From Haliclystus octoradiatus (lineage: Eukaryota > Cnidaria > Staurozoa > Stauromedusae > Haliclystidae): 64,000 nt of DNA. Where the stretch lies: the NCBI GenBank assembly GCA_916610825.1, contig OU744449.1, positions 7,770,243 through 7,834,242 of the forward strand, read 5' to 3'. The notes under the pieces were generated by a model. The model ran no database searches. It was not told the origin of the DNA and saw nothing but the letters and a program-made list of their open reading frames with translations. How positions within the stretch are numbered: the stretch's first letter is position 1; every line of letters starts with the position of its first letter. Positions 57,612-64,000 of the stretch are shown in pieces. A program made the position numbers and the translations under genes.

Positions 57612-58174
57612 ACTCCACCGATATTATAGTTCCCGCGTAGATGAATTTCTATCTCATAATAAGCAAACTTCAGCAATATAATTTTAAAATGGAATGTGAA
57701 CTTAGAATCATATTAATGACGTATTGCTACAAACTCGCTACAATATATATGGGCGAATTCCAATATCACGCCATGGTCACGCGGAAGAATGCCTAGGCTT
57801 TTTCACATGTTGCAAGTTAGTGTTGGCAACGCCACTAAAATGCATAGCTTTAGTTTTAGTTGGTATAGTTTAAAGAAAGTTTTTCTTTTAAAATGTTGAT
57901 ATTTTGAGATAAATATAACCATATGATGTAACAAGAATATAACGGCTTCTGAGCTCGAAAGCAAAACCTTTAATTGTAGCTGATATGTTTCTTTCATGTA
58001 CCAAACCAACCCGTGTTTGCCTGTCATATTTCCACCACTAAATTTCCTTGAACTTGAAACAGATGTCTAAGATTCTACATAGATAAATGATGTAAAGTTG
58101 TCCACCCTTGTGTAGGTATAGTGCTCAATGATAAATATCAGAGCTTTAATAGATAAGTAAATAAAATTAGTCAA
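57612..58174. other. Intergenic, no feature seen
   Basis: AT-rich spacer between the 57257-57611 MITE and the hammerhead-like motif. The minus-strand frame at 57803-58027 is not recognisable. Confidence 0.45.
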
Positions 58175-58235
58175 AAAAGAGACATATTGTTCTCGCTACT
58201 CCAAGTTTCACGCCATTACGGCGATCATCAGGCAA
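58175..58235 (-). ncRNA. Hammerhead-ribozyme-like motif (best core in window)
   Basis: On the minus strand CTGATGA (complement of 58225-58231), U, stem CGCC/GGCG with loop GTAAT, U, GAAAC (complement of 58205-58209), then 'ttggagtagcgagaac'. The 'gaaacttggagt' continuation is shared with the 47.7-kb palindrome. It fits the minimal hammerheads found in Penelope-like terminal repeats. A plus-strand LINE fragment starts immediately to the right. Confidence 0.6.
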
Positions 58236-58246
58236 GTATACATATA

Positions 58247-58753
58247 ATCATCTATACTATCAACTTTGAACTTTTCAACTGGATATCCTCTTTTTTACAA
58301 GATCGCACACAATCTGTCGTCATTGGTGATCATTATTCCCTATATGAACCTGTAATTAGTGAAGTACAACAAGGTTCAGTCTTAGGACCACTATTATCCA
58401 TTCTATATATTAATGATATTATTACTTGTCTTGAAGAAAACAATACCGTTAAGCTCTTTGCTGACGATGTAAAGTTTTCTTGTAATCGCAAATCTAATGA
58501 AGATCATGCGAATGATCTATCTCAGACATTATGTAATCTTTCAGAGTGGGCAGACACATGGCAATTGCGTATTGCATATGACAAGTGTTCTGTTTTATCA
58601 ACTGGAAATTTAAATTTTCCTGAGTCTGATTATTCTATATCTGGTCATACCCTAGCCTGCGTACCAGCCCCAAGGTTTTTTACGCAGGCCTGTCATACCC
58701 TCGTCAATGTAATAGTGTTCGTGTTCTTGGTATTATTGTCACATCTGATATGA
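58247..58753 (+). pseudogene. LINE reverse transcriptase fragment
   Basis: The RT core is readable: FNWISSFLQDRTQSVVIG, EVQQGSVLGPLLSILYINDI, VKLFADDVKF (FADD catalytic box), LSEWADTWQLRIAYDKCSVL. The frame then runs into unrelated sequence and stops. Truncated at both ends, about 300 bases upstream of the SNX4 start. Confidence 0.82.
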
Positions 58754-59049
58754 AACCATCATTCATACGGGAGAACACACCTTATTTTGAAATGCTTTTC
58801 TTCATCCAACGTAGAATTATTGGTTAGAGCTTATGCCTATTTTTTAATTATTTTATTTATTAATCTAAGATGCTACATATATGTACCCAATAAGAACGGC
58901 AACGCACTTGCACTGAGATATGCGTTGTTCCAAACTAAATTGACAACCCCACCCTTGTCCCGCTCTTTTTGCACCTGTCACACCTACTATTGTCCCGTGC
59001 ATTTTACATAAAGGACTTCGACACTTAAGTCACTTGACTTGAAAAGAAC

Positions 59050-62000
59050 ATGGCTGCTTCGAAGAGCAAAACTGGCTCTGACCGAAAACTTTACTTCCCT
59101 GAGGGTGCTCTTTTGAACACTACTGAGGTTGTAGTGGTTGAATCTGAAAGAAGGAAAAGTGACATTTTGAAAGAACCGTATGTTGTTTACCTTGTTGAAT
59201 CGAAGTAAGTTCATTGAGAGTTTGTTAGTAGTTGAATGATGATGCGTTCGTTTTGATCTTATTTTGAATTGTTGATTAAACATAATGTCAACCAACTTGT
59301 CTGCGTAACAATAGAACTACCGAAAGTTGTTTGTTTGTTGAAGATTTGTGCTGCTTATTATGTTGTTTAAATCTGCGGTATTCTGAATTAGAAAATAAAT
59401 TTGGTGAGGATCTATTCTTCGGGATCGAGACTCGAGAGGAGTTTAATATGCTAATAGCATTTCACGTCAACTCAAAACTGCGCCCTTAGCAACATATACT
59501 GAACGAGCAGGACCAAAACGCGTAGCCTGAGCTGATTGTCATTGATCTTAGTTATGAGTTTTGAACCTTATTTTTTAATTTCATCTCAAGTATTAAACGA
59601 GTTTGTTTTTCATTTGTATTAGGCTAATAGTTTTCATTTTTACCAACATTAATTCTAAGCTAGCTAATCCTACTTAATTAGTGGTCAGGATTCATGTCAA
59701 CAACACGTCATGTAATGCTGACTTAAATTTATGGTAATCAGGAGGGAAATTAAATATAGGCATAGCAATTGGATCCTAGTTGAAAAGAATGGTCCGCGCG
59801 GGGAATGCATTCCCCGCCCAATCTTCAGGAGTTGGTACTAAACTCTGTTAAAAAATAGGTGCATTCCTCGCGCAAAACCAAGTTTTCTGAATTCTTTGCA
59901 ACTAGGAATTGGATTCAATATGCTCTCCAAATTGTTTGCATTTGTTGTTAATATAAATCTGATGTCAACGATGCTAAATTATTTAATATCTAAATTTCTT
60001 TTCAAAAATCTTTGAGATTTAGTTTGTAATGGATTTATTTTATTTACAATTATCCAACTTGGATCTGCAGTTCGGCATCATGATTTATTCAACACGTTGA
60101 GTTTTGATGTTTTGAATGACAGTAGCCTATAACCCGTATAGTGCATTTAGCGGTGTCGTCAACATGCGTGCCTGTGTGCTTGCGTATCTCATTGTTTTTT
60201 TCTCAGAAATTTTACGTAATTTAGCCTCCTTTAAAATTGATTTTTCGCATGGCGTTGTCGCGCCACTCGGCATCACTCGGTTGTCTTCTCTCTGAATTGT
60301 TTGTCTCGCACATGCAAAGTCAATATATCTATAATATCAATAACATATTTATCTAATAAAATTAGGTTTACTGTATCTAAAAATATCATATCAAGTAGCG
60401 AAATGAAAATTGAAATATTTAGGTGTCTTTATCGATGAAAACCTGCTATTTGATGACCATATTGATTGCATAATTAAGAAAATCAATAAAGGGTTGGGTG
60501 CCTTCAAATTCATATGGGGGAATTGCAAAGTCCAGTCCTGTGAAAAAGTTATTGTAAAACGTATCAGGTTTTTGAATAAATGATGATGATGATGATGAAA
60601 TGATGGATTTTTAATGCATATCTTACATTGAGTAAATAAGTGTCTGAGTGATGCTCAGAATACTGCATAAGTAACTGAAAAAATGTGTATCCATTATTCT
60701 TTGAGTTGAGTAAATTGCCATTATAATATTATTTATATACAAACAATAAAAAGCTAAACATTGCTCATGGGGATCTGTATTAAGCACATTAAAAGACTTT
60801 TCAAAAAAGATTCAGAAGCTAAATTACAGTAATGTACTATTCGACTTGTTGTGATTGGAAATATATTTATCGGTCAACATTAAACAACGACATTGCAACG
60901 TTGTCCGAAGAGGGTGTGACTAGCGACATGTAAAGTGTTCATGATAGGCAAGTAGCAAGCTGTGAGACACATCTAATTTATGTTAAATTTACACATATTT
61001 TCCTGTTACTAATGTAGTTTCACAAGTAATGCGATCCTCATACAGTGTATTTAATCAATTAAAAAAATCTTAACTTATAAAATAGATTTTCTAAAACCGT
61101 TTGTTCATCCATCAGTTCGTCATTTTTAACCAAATATTTTGTACATACTGGTAGTCTTATCAGAACCGCTGATATTTAAAGTAGGTCATCGTATATTTTC
61201 CTTTTTACTATTTCCCAACTTTGTGGAACTCTTTCAATTCAGGTTTCAATTGCAGATTCTGATTTTCAGCTTCACTAGCTACCTAAAAATGTACCTAATT
61301 GACAAATATAACACAACCTGTACTGAATGTGACTGCTATATATGCGAAACAAATTAATAAACAGATGGTATCTTTATTTTTCCTTTATTTGTTTGTTATT
61401 TGTATTATACCCAACATTTGTTCTTTAAATGCTGATGTAAAGTATTATCTCAAAACTTGTACCTATATTGACATCTGTGTTAAATTATTCAACACGCAAT
61501 AACCATATACATATTAGGCTGCTGTTAATTTCAAAATGTATACTGCACCAATCTAATATTTTTATTTATAGGCCTATATCTAATATTTGAATTATTTGAG
61601 AAATTTTATTTGTTAATTATGGGGTCACCCAAACAAACAAGCAGTTTTGCTTAATGGTTGACCCTGTCATAATTTATATACAGTCAAACTTACTTAATAT
61701 CCCCCCTTTGGTACAGAATAAAAGCGGGACATTGTGCGAGGTGGGATATTAAGCGAGGTAAGAATATGAGAGTTTGTATGGAGAATTGAAAATGGAAATC
61801 AGTTTTAAGTGGGGATATTAAGCAAGGTGGGATATTAAAAGAGGGGATATTAACCGAGTTTAACTGTAGTTTACTTGTCATACCGGTGTATATGAATGCT
61901 TAATGTATGACCAAATATATATCACATCACATCATGTAACCATTTTATTTTAGACCTGTTGACCCTTCTCTTGGCGGAGCAAGTGAAAATGCATTGTGGC

Positions 62001-64000
62001 GGCGCTATAGTGAATTTGAACTTCTACGGCATTACTTGATGGCCATGTATCCATATGTAAGTACTGTATATCTAATCATTTAATGATTTTCTTGGTAGAA
62101 AAACATTAATAGAGAGTAATTGATACTGAATGCAAGGGCAACAAAATTGATTTTTGTCGGCAAAAATGTTCTCCCTTTGTGATACAATTTATAGGAACCT
62201 GGGCTAGCCCCAGATCCCCGCTTACACCATTTGATTGAGCCCTTAAAGTGCACATGACACAAAAAGATATTATCAAAGATTCGAGTTGCTGAAGCTAAAT
62301 GATGAAGAATGGTGACAATGATTTCTTATTTTGAACGCGTATAAGGCTAAGCATTTCCATCAATCACTTTTTACATCTAAGTTTATAATTCTGACTTCAC
62401 CTTTTTCCTATAGAAGCCTGCTTGTTATTCCGACAGTCGTTCCGAGTTTGGAAAACAGTGAATGATCGAAAATAGGATATATTCAACATCAGATATCTCC
62501 GCCTACCGGTATAGTGAGTCCAAATAAAATAAACCTTTTCACCATTCTTTGTCATTAGGATTCAGCTACTCGAATTTTTATCTTGTCATGTGCACTTTAA
62601 TAAATGCTCTGTGTATGTGTGATATTACTGATATCAGAAACAAGTTATAAAAGTAGATAAGGCCTGTGTAAGCCAACCCTCCTGCTCATCACCCTAATTA
62701 TTCATATTTTACTACACTATCGGATTCTACTCTTATTTTCTTTTTTTTTTTAGATTGTGATGCCACCTTTACCAGAGAAGAGGGTAGGTGTAAGTTGATT
62801 AGTTAGTATTTACATATGATTTTGCCATTATCCATCATGCTTATATTATTACCTTTGTTTCAGTTCTCTATAATGCATTCTATGATGGTAAATTGTTGGT
62901 GGATATCAACATGATCATTATTCAATATTTTTTATAATCTTTCATAGCAGTCACATAACTTTAAACATCAACACACAATATTAAACTTCTAACACCCAAC
63001 GGTAAAGGTTCAAGAATGGTAACTAATATAAATATAGCATTAATAATCAAATGTGTTGATTGTAGAATCTATCTTTCAAAGAGTATATTGAGGAATTATA
63101 ACCTACAATGCTTTACAATGAAAATGAAGAGGTCTTGAAATATGTGACACAAGTTATTTGTGGATAAACTGTTTCCAAATTCCAGAACCCCAACATTTTG
63201 TAAGCAAATGAAGAAAAAACACAACATTTTTATCCATGGCTCAACTATTGTCCATTTTTTTTAATAAAATTGTGATGCCACCCACCTATGATAAAATTAT
63301 GATTTTTTGTAAATAATTTTGAGTTTGCGATTTGCTACATGGGGATGTGATACAAAATGTTTCATATTCTATGCTATTTTGCTATCATAATAATTGTGTC
63401 TTCCAACTTTTCCGAGTATAGTAAATATGAAGATAAACACTTGTAAGCGTGTGGTAACCCTTATCTGAAGTAAAACAAATTTCATAATCAAGTTTGTAGC
63501 TGTTAATTTATATTGCGGAAGGTCTTTCAAATCTCAATTTAATGATTTAAAATTCAATTTAAATTCAATGTTTGTACTTACTAAAATGTCCTTGGATCAA
63601 ATTAAAACTTAAAAACCTTAGTCTTTCTTGAGTAGTGACAGCTTTGTTGATAAATGATATAACTTCTTTATTAATACATTGCAGTTTCCTATTCTTCTTC
63701 AGCATTGAACATCTTACAAAATTTTATCAACAAATCTCAACGTGAATTTTTGAAAGATGTTTATCCTTGAATTTCCAAATACATTGAGCCTACCAATCAA
63801 ATTGCAGCATTACATGCGATTATGACGTCATAATCTAGAATGTGTCTTGCTACATGGGCAGGAATACCGACTAAATCATCGATAGCCTATCTGTTTATTA
63901 TATTATGATGAAATTTTTTTAATTCATTTTACTTTCTATTCCCTTCTTGAATCAGATCAATGTTGCCAAACTCAATTTAGCCACAGATAAGTTTGATCCT
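59050..64000 (+). CDS. SNX4: Sorting nexin 4, 5' exons (PX domain), runs off window
   Basis: Four exons join in phase: 59050-59204, 61954-62056, 62754-62783 (30-nt microexon) and 63956 to the window edge. The protein starts MAASKSKTGSDRKLYFP and enters a PX domain: VVVVESERRKSD, PYVVYLVESK, then ALWRRYSEFELLRHYLM, MYPYIVMPPLPEKR and INVAKLNLATDKFDP. R-R-Y-S-E-F and P-P-L-P-x-K are the PX core that binds PtdIns3P. LWRRYSEFELLR and VPPLPEKR-type segments match SNX4, a PX-BAR nexin that recycles cargo from early endosomes and supports autophagy. The N terminus is shorter than in human SNX4. The BAR domain must lie beyond 64000. Confidence 0.93.
59775..59906. mobile_element. hAT-like MITE with perfect 8-bp target duplication
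   Basis: CCTAGTTGAAAAGAAT at 59775 and the complement CCTAGTTGCAAAGAAT ending at 59906. Flanks AATTGGAT at 59767-59774 and 59907-59914 are identical. 132 bp, in SNX4 intron 1. Internal words 'gcgcggggaatgcattcc' and 'gtgcattcctcgcgc' extend the inverted repeat. Confidence 0.85.
60417..60570 (+). pseudogene. LINE ORF2 fragment in SNX4 intron 1
   Basis: The frame reads LGVFIDENLLFDDHIDCII, KKINKGLGAFKFIWGN and KVQSCEKVIVKR, the RT thumb segment (G-x-x-x-D...L.F..HI) of non-LTR elements. It is followed by a (GAT)n run at about 60582-60600. Possibly from the same insertion as 58247-58753. Confidence 0.7.
61681..61866. mobile_element. Mariner/pogo-type MITE, TA duplication
   Basis: CAGTCAAACTTACTTAATAT at 61681 and 'ggatattaaccgagtttaactg' ending at 61866, flanked by TA on both sides. 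The interior repeats 'gggatattaag'. It lies less than 100 bases upstream of SNX4 exon 2. Confidence 0.82.
62247..62596. mobile_element. TIR element with TTAA target duplication (piggyBac-type target)
   Basis: AGTGCACATGACA at 62247 and its complement ending at 62596, flanked by TTAA (62243-62246 and 62597-62600). The inverted repeat continues imperfectly for about 65 bp ('attcgagt.gctga', 'agaatggtg'). Non-coding, in SNX4 intron 2. TTAA duplication is characteristic of piggyBac, but the termini were not matched to that family. Confidence 0.8.
62784..63955. other. SNX4 intron 3, no feature seen
   Basis: AT-rich intron between the microexon and exon 4. No repeats or open frames recognised. Confidence 0.5.

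Overview
This is an AT-rich animal nuclear window: spliced genes with GT-AG introns of a few hundred bases to 3 kb, much transposon debris, and no bacterial operon structure. The frequent 'taggcct' words, a tRNA-derived SINE family, Penelope-like elements, BEL/Gypsy/LINE remnants and tandem HNMT-like genes suggest a marine invertebrate. I cannot name the phylum from the sequence alone. All exon models were built by reading splice sites and frames by eye.

Layout. (1) 809-17969, minus: STT3B, the catalytic subunit of the oligosaccharyltransferase complex. Eighteen exons join in phase, and the last exon(s) lie beyond base 1. The introns hold at least six MITE families, a SINE family and a Penelope-like fragment. 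(2) 18526-18939, minus: a compact intronless gene for a probably lipid-anchored 137-residue protein. (3) 20352-26373, plus: three tandem histamine-N-methyltransferase-like genes. The last two belong to a recent segmental duplication. (4) 27-41 kb: a transposon-rich block with a Penelope-type inverted repeat, a minus-strand LINE, BEL/Pao and Ty3/Gypsy remnants, another LINE fragment, a single-exon bHLH gene at 38 kb, and a TIR element with a LINE fragment inside it. (5) 41.1-42.1 kb: a five-copy tandem repeat of about 203 bp. (6) 42187-50227, minus: a five-exon gene for a secreted or membrane-anchored protein, with an unfamiliar Cys-rich N-terminal domain, a poly-Ser linker and a legumain-like (C13, caspase fold) domain that seems to lack the catalytic His/Cys. 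(7) 50.2-58.2 kb: mostly non-coding, with several foldback or TIR elements. (8) 59050-64000, plus: the 5' part of SNX4, a PX-domain sorting nexin, running off the right edge.

The genes do not form an evident pathway: STT3B acts in ER N-glycosylation, the HNMT-like genes in small-molecule methylation, SNX4 in endosomal sorting and the bHLH gene in transcription. The most notable features are the legumain-like pseudo-peptidase, a set of hammerhead-ribozyme-like cores tied to Penelope-like terminal repeats, several nested transposon insertions with readable target-site duplications, and a probable gene-conversion tract between two HNMT-like paralogues.
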